From assembly GCF_000178975.2 (NCBI RefSeq), contig NC_015057.1, positions 310,001-374,000 on the forward strand: a stretch of 64,000 nt of DNA, in the 5' to 3' direction. The translations under genes were made by a program, and so were the position numbers. The notes beneath the pieces are model-generated. The model did no database searches and had not been told where the DNA came from. It worked only from the letters and a program-made list of their open reading frames with translations. This stretch comes from Granulicella tundricola MP5ACTX9 (GTDB lineage: Bacteria; Acidobacteriota; Terriglobia; Terriglobales; Acidobacteriaceae). Of the stretch, positions 36,042 to 45,414 are shown piece after piece; the first letter of the stretch is position 1, and the number at the start of each line of letters is the position of its first letter.

Positions 36042-38879
36042 ATGTCAAAACTTAGCCTGGTCTCAAGTGCTCCCTCGCTCTTGCCGGATGCAGTGTCTCC
36101 CGGTCGTCTGGTAGGACGTCTTCTGGTTGCTGCCGCGCTCTGCCTCGGAAGCCTCTGTCCCGCGCACGCTCAGAAGGCCACCGAATCCCTGGTCTACTCC
36201 TTTGCCGGAACCACGGACAGCCAGGTCCCAGCCGCGAGCCTCATCCAGGCCGGCGACGGTCAGCTCTACGGAACTACCATCGGAAACTTCTTCACAGACT
36301 ATGGCTCCGTCTACAAACTCGGCCTGAATGGTGCATACACCACCGTCTACAAATTCGGCGGCATCACGGACAGCGCCACGCCCTTCGCCCCGCTCTACCA
36401 GGCCGCGGACGGCAACCTTTACAGCACGACCTACGGCAATCTTCTCTTTGGCACTGACGGAACCGTCTTCTCCATCACTCCTGCCGGAAAGCTGACGACA
36501 CTCTACAGCTTCACAGGAGCGACCGACGGTGCCAATCCTGAAGGCGGCCTCGTCCAGTTGAGTGACGGCACCTTCTTCGGTGCCACTCCCAATGCAGCCA
36601 CAGGCTACGGAACGCTCTTCCAGATCGGCACAGCCAAACCCCTGACTACTCTTATCTCCTTCAACAAGTTCAACGGTGCAGGCGCAATTGCAGCCCCCGT
36701 AGAGGGAACCGATGGCAACTTTTACGGCGTAAGCGGGGTCGGCGGAGCCAGCGGCTTCGGTTCCATCTATCAACTCACACCGTCCGGAACGCTCACACCG
36801 ATCTACAACTTCACCGGCCTGGGCGACGGAGCCTCCCCCTTCGGCCCGCTGATCGAGGGCCCGGACGGCAACTTCTACGGCGCAACAGGAGCCAACGGTA
36901 CAGTCAAGGGCGCGGACAAGAACGGCACCATCTTCCGCATCACTACCGCTGGCGTCCTCACCACCCTGCACGTCATGAACCCAGCCACGGATGGATCGAG
37001 CCCCCTGGCTCTCTTTCTCGGCGGCGACGGCTTTCTCTACGGCAACACGACATCCGGCGGCGCCAACAGCGACGGCACCATCTTCCGCGTAAGCCTCACC
37101 GGCACCTTCACCAAGCTCTACGACTTCGCCACCGGTGATGCCACCGCCCCCCAGATGGGTCTCGTCCAGGCCAGCGACGGAACCTTCTGGGGCTCCGGTT
37201 CCTCAGGCGCTGCCAACAGCCTCGGCGGAGTCTTCAAACTCACGCTCTCCCCAGCTCCGCCCGCACCCGTTACCCTCACCGCCTCAGCCTCCACCATCAG
37301 CCTTGGAGACCCCGTCACCCTCACTTGGACCGTCACCAACGCCTTCTCCAACACCATGCGCCGCTGCAACGCGTCCATCTCGCCCGCGCCCGCATCCGCC
37401 GCCGGATGGTCCGGCACGCAGCCCGGAAAGTTTGACTCCACCACCAATCTCTGGAGCGGCTCCACCACCATCACGCCCGCCTACCCCGGCGTCTACACGT
37501 ACGGCCTCACCTGCGGCGGCACAGAATCCACCACAGCCACCATTACCGTAGGCAACGCGGCCGCGCTCACCATCACCACGCAGTCTCCGCTCTCCACCGC
37601 TTACATCGGCGTCCCGTACGCTCAGACCATCGGCGTCAGCGGCGGCGTACAGCCTTACACCTTCGCCGTAACGGTAGGCTCGCTGCCCGCCGGCCTAGCG
37701 CTCAACCCCACCACCGGCGCAATCACCGGCACACCAACCCTCACCGACTCCAGCGACTTCACCGTCAAGGTCACGGACTCGGACGCCGCCGGCGCATCCT
37801 CCGCCACTGCGAACCTCTCCATCGCGGTCCTGCAACCCCTCAAGCTCGTAACATCCTCGCTGCCTGACGGACGCCTGGGAGTCGCCTACTCCCAGCAGTT
37901 GACCGCCTCAGGAGGAACCGCCCCCTACCGCTACACACTCTCCCCCGGCAGCGCCCTTCCGGCCGGCCTCACCCTCTCATCCGGAGGCCTTATTTCTGGA
38001 ATACCCACTGCCGCCGCAACCAGCAACTTCGCCGTCCTCGTCTCTGACTCCGGCTCGCAGTCCATCTCTGCAAATCTCACCCTCACCATCGACCCGTTGA
38101 TCACCACCACCGGCAAGCTGACCCTCACCCCCGCAGCCATCAGCGTCGGCGGCACCACAACCGCCTCACTTACCATCACCGCGCCCGCCGGCTCTCCAGC
38201 CATGACGGGAACCGTGCAGTTCACACAGAACGGCCAGCCCATTGGCTCACCCGTCGCGCTCACCAATGGCACCGCATCCCTGACGACCCCGGCCTTCACC
38301 ACCACCGGCACCGTAGCCGTAACGGCCTTCTATAGTGGCGACGCCAACTTCCTCGCCCTCGGCTACCCCTCCGCGAACCTCACCGTCAGCGTCGCGGCCC
38401 AACCCGCACTCGTCATCGCTCCCGCTGTAGCCACGGTAGCAACCGGCGCTGATGTATCGGTGACCGCAACCCTCGCCAACTTCGCTTCAGGCGCAGCCGT
38501 AACCATGGCCTGCAGCCACCTCCCCACCGACGTCACCTGCTCCTTCTCAAACGTCACCACCACCTCCGCGACCATCACCATCCACACCTCCACAACCTCC
38601 GCCGCCCTCGCGCCTGAACCCAGGACCGCCACCAGCGAGCTGATGCTCTGCGCCCTGCCCGGAGTCATTCTGCTCGGCCTCGCAGGACGCCGCAGACGAA
38701 GGTCGTTGCATCGTCTCCTGATGCTCTCGGTCGTGACCCTCATAGGCCTTTCCATCGCAGGCTGCGGCAGTCACACCACCATCGACCACGCCGGCACCGG
38801 AACTTCCGCCATCACCGTCACCGCCACCGCGGGCGCCCAGACTGCAAGCGCACAGCTCTCCCTGGTGGTTCATAACTAA
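36042..38879 (+). CDS. Secreted GloVer-repeat / Ig-domain protein with acidobacterial C-terminal tail
   Basis: A 945-residue surface or secreted protein. After a signal ending CPAHAQ come about seven GloVer units (GNLYSTTYG-GTVFSITPAG, GNFYGATG-GTIFRITTAG, GFLYGNTTSGG-GTIFRVSLTG), which form a propeller-like domain. Then come putative Ig (He_PIG) domains (ITTQSPLSTAYIGVPYAQ, PAGLALNPTTGAITGTP) and a Big_3_5-type Ig repeat. The end is a hydrophobic helix, RRRRR, a second hydrophobic helix, AGCG and a short beta tail, as in the neighbour at 38950. Carbohydrate binding or adhesion is possible; no catalytic motif is seen. No clear Shine-Dalgarno precedes the ATG. Regulation by the divergent winged-helix protein is likely. 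Confidence 0.85.
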   Translation: MSKLSLVSSAPSLLPDAVSPGRLVGRLLVAAALCLGSLCPAHAQKATESLVYSFAGTTDSQVPAASLIQAGDGQLYGTTIGNFFTDYGSVYKLGLNGAYTTVYKFGGITDSATPFAPLYQAADGNLYSTTYGNLLFGTDGTVFSITPAGKLTTLYSFTGATDGANPEGGLVQLSDGTFFGATPNAATGYGTLFQIGTAKPLTTLISFNKFNGAGAIAAPVEGTDGNFYGVSGVGGASGFGSIYQLTPSGTLTPIYNFTGLGDGASPFGPLIEGPDGNFYGATGANGTVKGADKNGTIFRITTAGVLTTLHVMNPATDGSSPLALFLGGDGFLYGNTTSGGANSDGTIFRVSLTGTFTKLYDFATGDATAPQMGLVQASDGTFWGSGSSGAANSLGGVFKLTLSPAPPAPVTLTASASTISLGDPVTLTWTVTNAFSNTMRRCNASISPAPASAAGWSGTQPGKFDSTTNLWSGSTTITPAYPGVYTYGLTCGGTESTTATITVGNAAALTITTQSPLSTAYIGVPYAQTIGVSGGVQPYTFAVTVGSLPAGLALNPTTGAITGTPTLTDSSDFTVKVTDSDAAGASSATANLSIAVLQPLKLVTSSLPDGRLGVAYSQQLTASGGTAPYRYTLSPGSALPAGLTLSSGGLISGIPTAAATSNFAVLVSDSGSQSISANLTLTIDPLITTTGKLTLTPAAISVGGTTTASLTITAPAGSPAMTGTVQFTQNGQPIGSPVALTNGTASLTTPAFTTTGTVAVTAFYSGDANFLALGYPSANLTVSVAAQPALVIAPAVATVATGADVSVTATLANFASGAAVTMACSHLPTDVTCSFSNVTTTSATITIHTSTTSAALAPEPRTATSELMLCALPGVILLGLAGRRRRRSLHRLLMLSVVTLIGLSIAGCGSHTTIDHAGTGTSAITVTATAGAQTASAQLSLVVHN

Positions 38880-38949
38880 GCCGCCCGCCGCGCCGCCGCT
38901 CACGGATTCGATACCCATCACGCACGGAACAAGTTGGAGAGGACTGCCC

Positions 38950-41900
38950 ATGATTCGCAGCTCATTTGAAGTTTCCACCATCGGCATGCGGCGCATCGCC
39001 CGCGCCATGATGGCTGCCGCCCTGCTCGCACTACCCGCCGTCTCACTCGCCCAGACCGCAGTACGAAACCTCGTCACCTCCCCGGTCGATAACGCCATCC
39101 GCAGCACGCTCCACGGCTCCACGCCACCGCTGGTCCGGCTCTCGCAGGATCACGGCGCGCTCCCGGACTCCACTCCCGCCAACCGCATGCTGCTCGTCCT
39201 CAAGCGCTCTGAACTCCAGCAAGCCCAGCTTGACCAGGCCCTCGCCGACCTCCAGAACCCTCACACCGCCAGCTATCACCACTGGCTCACGCCGGACACA
39301 TTCGCCACCCGCTTCGGTCCCACCGACGCCGATATCACCGCAGCCAATACCTGGCTCACCAGCCAGGGCTTCGCCATCAACAAGCTCTCCAAGGGCCACA
39401 CCGCCATCGAGTTCTCGGGCACCGTAGCCCAGGTCCGCAACGCCTTCGGCACACAGCTCCACAGCTACACCGCCCCGGACGGCCGCGCCTTCCACGCCAA
39501 CAACACCGATCCCCAGATCCCCGCAGCTCTCGCGCCCGTAGTCGCAGGCGTAGCAGCGCTCAACAACATCCCCGCCCAGGCTTACTCGCACGTCGTAGGC
39601 CAGGCAAGGTTCGACGCCAAGACTCACGCCGCCACGCCAATCAACTCCGCCAACTGGACCTATCCCGTCTCCACCGGAGGCGTCTACCTCGTCACCGCAC
39701 CCGGCGATCTCGCACTCCAGTACGACATCAACCCCCTCTACACCGCGGGCAACAAGGGTGACGGTGAGATCATCGGCATCGTCAGCCAGGCCGGCGTAGA
39801 CAACACCATGGTGGCCAACTACCGCAAGCTCTTCGGCCTCTCCACCACCAACCTCCCCACTGAGATCGTCGACGGCTTCGACCCCGGCATCAATGGCGAC
39901 GGCGCAGGCATTGAAGCAAACCTCGACGTAGACGTTGCAGGCTCCACCGCGCCCAACGCATCCCTCTACGTCTACACCGGTTACGACACCCTCGTCAGCC
40001 TCGGCCTCTTCAACGCCGCCATTCGCGCCGTCGATGACAACCGCGCAGACGTCATCGGCATGAGCTACGGCATCTGCGAGCCCACGCTTGGCCTCGCCGG
40101 CAATCTCCTCTTCAACCAGCTCTGGGCACAGGCCGCTGCACAAGGCCAGACCGTCATCGTCTCCTCCGGAGACAGCGGCGGAGCAGGCTGCGATAACGGC
40201 CAGTCCTCCGGCTTGCACGGCCTTTCCGTCAACGGCATCACCTCCACCCCCTACAACCTCTCCATGGGCGGCACAGACTTCTACTACGCCGCATACGGCA
40301 GCAGCGGTCTCGCCGCCACCGTCAATAGCTACTGGAACAAGACCGCCTCGCCTTCCCCCAGCACCAGCATCCTCAAGGTCATCCCGGAGCAGCCCTGGAA
40401 CGATGCCTTCGGCCTCAATGCCGGCGGCCCACCCACCACGGGCACGATCGCCGCAGGCAGCGGCGGCCCCAGCAGTTGCGTCAGCGGAGTCTCAGCCCCG
40501 CCAACCGTAGGATCATCGGTAGACAGCTTCATCTCCTGTGCTGCCGGAACGCCCAAGCCCTCCTGGCAATCCGCGCCCGGCGTCCCCACGGACGGTGTAC
40601 GCGACATCCCCGACATCAGCCTCTTCGCCGCCAACGGAGCCAACTACAGCTTCTATCCCATCTGCGCCGTCGCCGGTGACTGCCTCGCCTCCACCGTCGA
40701 TCCCACCACCGGTGCCATGCAGATCACCGGCGTCGGCGGAACATCAGCCTCCACGCCCCTCATGGCCGGCATCATGGCCCTCATCGACCAGTCCCTCAAA
40801 GGCCGCCAGGGCAACATCAACTACGTCCTCTACTCCCTCGCCAACTCCACCCCGGCCGTCTTCCATGACATCACCGTTGGCAGCAATAACGTCAACTGCA
40901 CCCAGGGCACGGCCAACTGCGCCCTCGATAAGAACGGCTTCTACTCCTACTCCAACTACGCGGCAGGGAAGGGCTATGACCTCGCAAGCGGTCTAGGCTC
41001 CATCGACGTAAACGCCCTCCTCACCAACTGGTCCAAGGCCACCTTCGCCACCACCACCACGTCTCTCTCCGCCTCATCCATGAGCTTCACCCACGGCTCC
41101 CCCACTATCCTGACCTCGGTCGTCTCCTCGACCACAGGAACCCCCACCGGAGTCGTCTCGCTGGTCGCCACCAGCACAGCCTCGCCGCAGACGGGATTCG
41201 GCACGATGGGTCTGTCGAACGGCACCGCCCAGTCCACCCTCACCTCGCTGCCCGCAGGCACCTATCAACTCCTCGCCCAGTACGGCGGCGACGCCACCTA
41301 CGGCCCCAGCATCTCTGATCCCGTCACCATGACCGTCACCCCGGAGAACACCAGCCTCGCCGTCTCCGGCCTCTACTACGGCGTGACCAGCACCGGCGAC
41401 ACCGGCCCTATTCTCCCTATCTCCAACAACATGACCTCGCTCTACGGCAGCTTCTTCTTCATCGACGTAAAGCTCTTCGGCTCATCCTCCACCGCGGCCG
41501 CACCGGGCGGTCTCCCCTCCGGCATCGTCACCGTGCTCGATAACGGCAAGACCGTCACCACCCTCCCCACCTCTACCTCCGGCTTAGTCGAACTCCAGAC
41601 CGGTTCGCTTGCCGTCGGCACCCACGCTCTCACCTTCGCTTACAGTGGCGATGGCAGCTTCAACGCCGCCACCTCCACGCCCTTCAACATCATCATCACC
41701 CCCGGCGTTCCGCAGATCAGCTTCGCTTACTCCGTTCCTGCGGGCATGCCCATCGGGGCCATCCTCAACGTTCCGGTAGAGGTCTCGAGCTCTGCCGGCC
41801 AACTGCCCCTGACTGGATCGTTGACGATCACCTTCGGCTCCCAGACCAGGACCATCTCAAACCTGCAGCAGTCCAGCTTCGGCGGTCTCTCGTCCATCGG

Positions 41901-42876
41901 CTACGGCACCGTCACCTTTGACACCAGCACCGCCGGGACCTTCACGCTGGATGCCTCTTACTCCGGGGATTCAAATCTCGCGCCCGTCGCCCACGCCTAC
42001 AATCCAACCTCCGTCACCATCCTGAAGAGCGCCCTCACGCCGACGATCACGACCCTCACCATGAGCGCCAGCACCATTGGCCCCAACCAGACCATCAACG
42101 CCATCGTGAAGGTCACCGGCGGTGCCACCGCCCCCACCGGCTACCTCGCCCTTTTCCAGAACAGTAACTTCCAGACCATCCTCGTACCCCTGGACGCCAC
42201 CGGCTCAGCCGTCATTCCCGTCAAAGACACCGCAATCCTCGGCAACGGCAACGTGCAGTTCCTCGCCAGCTACGGCGGTGACAGCTACAACTCGGCCAGC
42301 ATCTCCAACGTCCAGGTCGTCGCCGCCAACACCGGTGAGTTCTCCCTCACCGTCTCCCAGCCCGCCGTCTCCATGTCCGCCGGCACCACTGCCACGTCCA
42401 TGGTCGCCGTCGGCGCACCGTACGGTCTGCGACTCAGCGGCACCGTCGCCCTGAGCTGTGCCGTCTCCTCCCCAGCGCTCGCCTGCTCACTCTCGTCCTC
42501 CTCCCTTACCCTCCCCACCGACGGAGTCTCCGTCGCCAACTCCACCCTCACCATCACCTCCCAGGCCGGCACCGTAGCCGCCCTCCAACCTCACCCCGGA
42601 CTTCCTCTCTCGATCCTCGGCGGCTCGGGCACCCTGTTAGCCCTCTGCATGATCGTCCTGCCCTCAGCCCAGCGCAAAAAGCTCCCCGCCATCCTCGCCA
42701 TCTTCCTCCTGGCAGCGGCCTTGTGGCCCACCGCCGGCTGCGCCACCACCACCACGACCACCAATCAACCCCCCGTCAACACGGCATCCTCAAACGCCGG
42801 AACCTACACCGCCACCGTGACCTCCACCTCCGCCGGCATAACCAAAACCCTGCTCGTCAAGGTGGTCCTCAAGTAA
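38950..42876 (+). CDS. Pro-kumamolisin (S53 sedolisin) serine-carboxyl peptidase with Ig-like domains
   Basis: A 1308-residue secreted peptidase active at acid pH. The signal ends SLAQT and GGAGAGG precedes the ATG. Residues about 60-200 are the activation prodomain (SYHHWLTPDTFATRFGP). The catalytic domain has Glu322 and Asp326 (GIEANLDVDVAG), the oxyanion-hole segment SSGDSGGAG, and Ser599 in GGTSASTPLMAG, giving the complete Glu-Asp-Ser set; YDLASGLGSID is the calcium site. About five Ig-like (Big_3_5-type) repeats follow (AQYGGDATYGPSI, FAYSGDGSFNAAT, ASYSGDSNLAPVA, ASYGGDSYNSASI). The C-terminus has the TM-RKK-TM-AGC-tail pattern. It lies 70 bases after the GloVer gene, same strand. It fits protein scavenging in acidic soil. 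Confidence 0.94.
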   Translation: MIRSSFEVSTIGMRRIARAMMAAALLALPAVSLAQTAVRNLVTSPVDNAIRSTLHGSTPPLVRLSQDHGALPDSTPANRMLLVLKRSELQQAQLDQALADLQNPHTASYHHWLTPDTFATRFGPTDADITAANTWLTSQGFAINKLSKGHTAIEFSGTVAQVRNAFGTQLHSYTAPDGRAFHANNTDPQIPAALAPVVAGVAALNNIPAQAYSHVVGQARFDAKTHAATPINSANWTYPVSTGGVYLVTAPGDLALQYDINPLYTAGNKGDGEIIGIVSQAGVDNTMVANYRKLFGLSTTNLPTEIVDGFDPGINGDGAGIEANLDVDVAGSTAPNASLYVYTGYDTLVSLGLFNAAIRAVDDNRADVIGMSYGICEPTLGLAGNLLFNQLWAQAAAQGQTVIVSSGDSGGAGCDNGQSSGLHGLSVNGITSTPYNLSMGGTDFYYAAYGSSGLAATVNSYWNKTASPSPSTSILKVIPEQPWNDAFGLNAGGPPTTGTIAAGSGGPSSCVSGVSAPPTVGSSVDSFISCAAGTPKPSWQSAPGVPTDGVRDIPDISLFAANGANYSFYPICAVAGDCLASTVDPTTGAMQITGVGGTSASTPLMAGIMALIDQSLKGRQGNINYVLYSLANSTPAVFHDITVGSNNVNCTQGTANCALDKNGFYSYSNYAAGKGYDLASGLGSIDVNALLTNWSKATFATTTTSLSASSMSFTHGSPTILTSVVSSTTGTPTGVVSLVATSTASPQTGFGTMGLSNGTAQSTLTSLPAGTYQLLAQYGGDATYGPSISDPVTMTVTPENTSLAVSGLYYGVTSTGDTGPILPISNNMTSLYGSFFFIDVKLFGSSSTAAAPGGLPSGIVTVLDNGKTVTTLPTSTSGLVELQTGSLAVGTHALTFAYSGDGSFNAATSTPFNIIITPGVPQISFAYSVPAGMPIGAILNVPVEVSSSAGQLPLTGSLTITFGSQTRTISNLQQSSFGGLSSIGYGTVTFDTSTAGTFTLDASYSGDSNLAPVAHAYNPTSVTILKSALTPTITTLTMSASTIGPNQTINAIVKVTGGATAPTGYLALFQNSNFQTILVPLDATGSAVIPVKDTAILGNGNVQFLASYGGDSYNSASISNVQVVAANTGEFSLTVSQPAVSMSAGTTATSMVAVGAPYGLRLSGTVALSCAVSSPALACSLSSSSLTLPTDGVSVANSTLTITSQAGTVAALQPHPGLPLSILGGSGTLLALCMIVLPSAQRKKLPAILAIFLLAAALWPTAGCATTTTTTNQPPVNTASSNAGTYTATVTSTSAGITKTLLVKVVLK

Positions 42877-42889
42877 ACTGCCTCCAACC

Positions 42890-43246
42890 ATGACCGCAGA
42901 CGACTTCAAACGAATCGCCCTCAGCCTACCCGGCGCGGAAGCAGCCCAGCACATGGGCTCGCCTGACTTCCGCGTCGGCGGCCGAATCTTCGCCACCCTC
43001 GCCCACCTCAACCTGGGTTACGGCAACCTCATGCTCGACCCCCAGCACCAGCAGGACTTCCTCGCTGAAGCCCCAGACCTCTTCCTCCCCGTAAAAGGTG
43101 CATGGGGTCTCAAAGGCGCAACCCACATCCGCCTCGCAGCAGCCAATGAAGCCGTCCTCACCGGAGCCCTCCAAGCCGCATGGAAGCTCAGACTAGCCCG
43201 CAATAAAGGAACGCCTCGCCCCAAACCCTCATCCAACCACGGATGA
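42890..43246 (+). CDS. MmcQ/YjbR family protein (DUF419)
   Basis: A 118-residue cytoplasmic protein with the CyaY-like double-winged fold typical of MmcQ/YjbR. Visible family features are DDFKRIALSLPGAEAAQHMG at the start, FRVGGRIFATL in the first sheet, the late HIRLAAANEAVLTGAL segment and the final KLRLARNK. These proteins have been called DNA-binding, but no function is settled. The ATG follows the kumamolisin stop by 13 bases and its stop overlaps the next start (ATGA at 43243-43246), so it is coupled to the amidohydrolase. Confidence 0.92.
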   Translation: MTADDFKRIALSLPGAEAAQHMGSPDFRVGGRIFATLAHLNLGYGNLMLDPQHQQDFLAEAPDLFLPVKGAWGLKGATHIRLAAANEAVLTGALQAAWKLRLARNKGTPRPKPSSNHG

Positions 43247-44211
43247 GAACCATCACCCTTGAAGAGCACTTCGTCACCGACTCCTTTCTCCGCGCCACCG
43301 GCGCTTACGACAAACCCGCTCCCCCCTGGCTCGCCCAGCTCCAGCCCAAGCTCCTCGACCTCGGAGACGGCCGCATCGCCGCCATGGATGAAGCCGGCAT
43401 CGACCTCCAGGTCCTCTCCCTCGCCGCCCTCGGCTTTGACGCGCTTGACGCCGCCACCGCCACACCCCTAGTCCATGACATCAACGACGAGCTGGCCGCC
43501 GCCGTTCGCGCCAATCCCACCCGCCTCGCCGCCTTCGCTTCGCTCGCCCTCAAAGACCCTCAATCCGCAGCCCGGGAGCTCGAACGCGCCATCCAGAAAC
43601 TAGGCTTCCGCGGCGTCCTCCTCGACGGCACCACCGACGGCCTCTTCCTCGACGACCCCCGCTTCACCCCCGTCTTCGAAGCCGCCGTAGCCCTCAACGT
43701 CCCCATCTATCTCCACCCCGCGCCGCCCCCGGAGTCCGTCTTCGACACCTACTTCACCGGCCTCCCCGAAGGTGTAGGCCAGATGCTCTCCATCGCCGGC
43801 TGGGGCTGGCACGCCGAAACCGCGCTCCACACCCTCCGCCTCATCACCAACGGCGTCTTTGACCGCTACCCCACCCTCCAGCTCATCATCGGCCACATGG
43901 GCGAGATGCTCCCCATGGCCCTCGCCCGCACCTCCAAAGCCCTCTCCCACGCCGCCAGGCTCCGCCAGCCCGTCGCAGCTTACTTCCAATCCAACATCCA
44001 CCTCACCACCAGCGGCTACTTCACCCAGCCCCCCCTGCGCTGCGCCCTGGACGTAGTCGGCATAGACCGCCTCATGTTCTCCATCGACTACCCCTTCAGC
44101 GCCAACACCCTCGGCCGAGACTACCTCACCGAACTCGAGCAGACCCTCACCCCGGAAGACCTCGCCAAGCTAATCCACCGCAACGCCGAGTCCCTCCTGA
44201 ATCTTTCTTAG
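43243..44211 (+). CDS. Amidohydrolase-2 family enzyme (ACMSD / gamma-resorcylate decarboxylase-like)
   Basis: A 322-residue metal-dependent TIM-barrel enzyme. The family begins with a metal motif ExH; here TLEEHFVT. Further motifs: AAMDEAGIDLQVLSL, LPEGVGQMLSIAGWG, a metal His in YLHPAP, GHMGEMLPMAL with the second conserved His, and the Asp in MFSIDYPF. Members decarboxylate aromatic or picolinic acids such as 2,6-dihydroxybenzoate or ACMS, or hydrolyse related compounds, without a separate cofactor. Translation is coupled to the MmcQ/YjbR gene by a 4-base overlap. The substrate is not readable; breakdown of plant-derived phenolic acids would fit the lifestyle. Confidence 0.88.
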   Translation: MRTITLEEHFVTDSFLRATGAYDKPAPPWLAQLQPKLLDLGDGRIAAMDEAGIDLQVLSLAALGFDALDAATATPLVHDINDELAAAVRANPTRLAAFASLALKDPQSAARELERAIQKLGFRGVLLDGTTDGLFLDDPRFTPVFEAAVALNVPIYLHPAPPPESVFDTYFTGLPEGVGQMLSIAGWGWHAETALHTLRLITNGVFDRYPTLQLIIGHMGEMLPMALARTSKALSHAARLRQPVAAYFQSNIHLTTSGYFTQPPLRCALDVVGIDRLMFSIDYPFSANTLGRDYLTELEQTLTPEDLAKLIHRNAESLLNLS

Positions 44212-44219
44212 CCTTCAAA

Positions 44220-45045
44220 GGTCGAGGCCTTCTTTCATGTTCACTCGCCCGGTGCAGACCTTGGAAGAACTCGTTGTCAGTTATGCTTGAGCTTGCTTGG
44301 GTAGCCATCGCGTTTGGAAAAGCCCGGTAGTCCTTACCACTCAAGAGTACCGCCCACGCGACCCGCGCCAGCTTGTTCGCCATCGCGACAATCAACACGT
44401 TCTTCGGGCCCTCGTCTCCAGCGCTGTCATCCATCCACACAGAGCGATGCGGTCTCGCTTCGATCTCAGCACCACTGCCCGTGCTCCATGCACCAGGATC
44501 TTGCGAAGATAGCAGTTGCCGCGCTTGCCGATCCCATATAGCTTCGCCTTGCCGCCAGTCGAGTACTGCCTCGGCACCAGACCCATCCAAGCCGCGAACT
44601 CTCGCCCCTTCTGGAAGGCTGTCCCGTTGCCAATCGAAGCGATGATCGCGGTTTCCACCAGCGGCCCGATACCCGGGATTTGACGCAACCGGATGCAAGC
44701 TGCATCGATCGAAGCGATCCGTTTCACTTCATCGTTCCTCTCGACGATCTGAAGCTCCAGATCCTTCCACTCGCTCCGCAACATTGCGACCAGGTTCCGC
44801 ATTCTCGAGGTGAGGTTCTCGCTCGCGTTCTCCAGCACCTCGGGGATCGCTTCTCTCAAGCGGATCGGGCTCTTCGTGAACACCATGCCGCATTCTAAGA
44901 GTAAGGCACGAATCTGGTTGATTACAGAAGTTGATGAGTTGCTTCTGGATAACTTCTTCTTAAACCGCACCTAGCCGTTATCGCCAAGGGCTACAAGATG
45001 AAAGGTTGTCTTACCAAGGTCAATGCCTACCGAACGAATCTGCAT
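44220..45045 (-). mobile_element. Decayed IS110-family transposase (amber codon, internal deletion, frameshift)
   Basis: Reading left from the ATG at 45045 (AGGAGA upstream): MQIRSVGIDLGKTTFHLVAL is the N-terminal DEDD-type start with the first catalytic Asp. A TAG interrupts it at codon 25, then VRFKKKLSRSN follows. The frame then jumps to SVINQIRALLLECG, so about 110 residues holding further acidic catalytic residues are missing. The C-terminal transposase_20 half is good (LRQIPGIGPLVETAIIASIG, FAAWMGLVPRQYSTGGK). A one-base loss near 44408 moves KNVLIVAMANKLARVAWAVL to another frame. Three lesions make it inactive. The exact left end is unclear, and no inverted repeats are seen, as usual for IS110. 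Confidence 0.88.
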
Positions 45046-45414
45046 AGCGAAGTCTCCTGAAAGAACCTGCCTACAAGATGACTCACCCTTCAGTGAGAGA
45101 TCAAGCGGCGCTCCATCTCAGTAACACCGTTTTATTTAACGAGTGACATAGAGGTAAATGGAGTCACCCGCACGCGATCCATCGGGTCTTCATATGTGGA
45201 GCGTTGCAATGTTGTCGCGCACAAGATGAGCTAGCGCAGGCACAACTTGGAGCCGTCCTGCGGAGCCCTTCAGCGCCCTGTTGCATACCGCATCCATTGC
45301 GATCACCATCATTAATCCACCCTTGCTTCACCTGCACTCAGGGAGTCAGCCCCTTGAGCCGGCTCCCTTCTTTTTGCAAGCTCTAGAGTAATCAACCGAA
45401 GCGACCACCCACCC
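45046..45414. other. Intergenic stretch with no supported gene
   Basis: Between the IS110 start and the stop of the regulator gene I see no coding pattern on either strand. A 60-codon open frame at 45204-45386 is Cys/Pro/Ser-rich with no Shine-Dalgarno and is not credible. The segment is probably IS flank or debris. Confidence 0.6.

Noticed and set aside
45204-45386. 60-codon plus-strand frame after IS110
   Set aside because: Low-complexity Cys/Pro/Ser composition, no ribosome-binding site and no domain.
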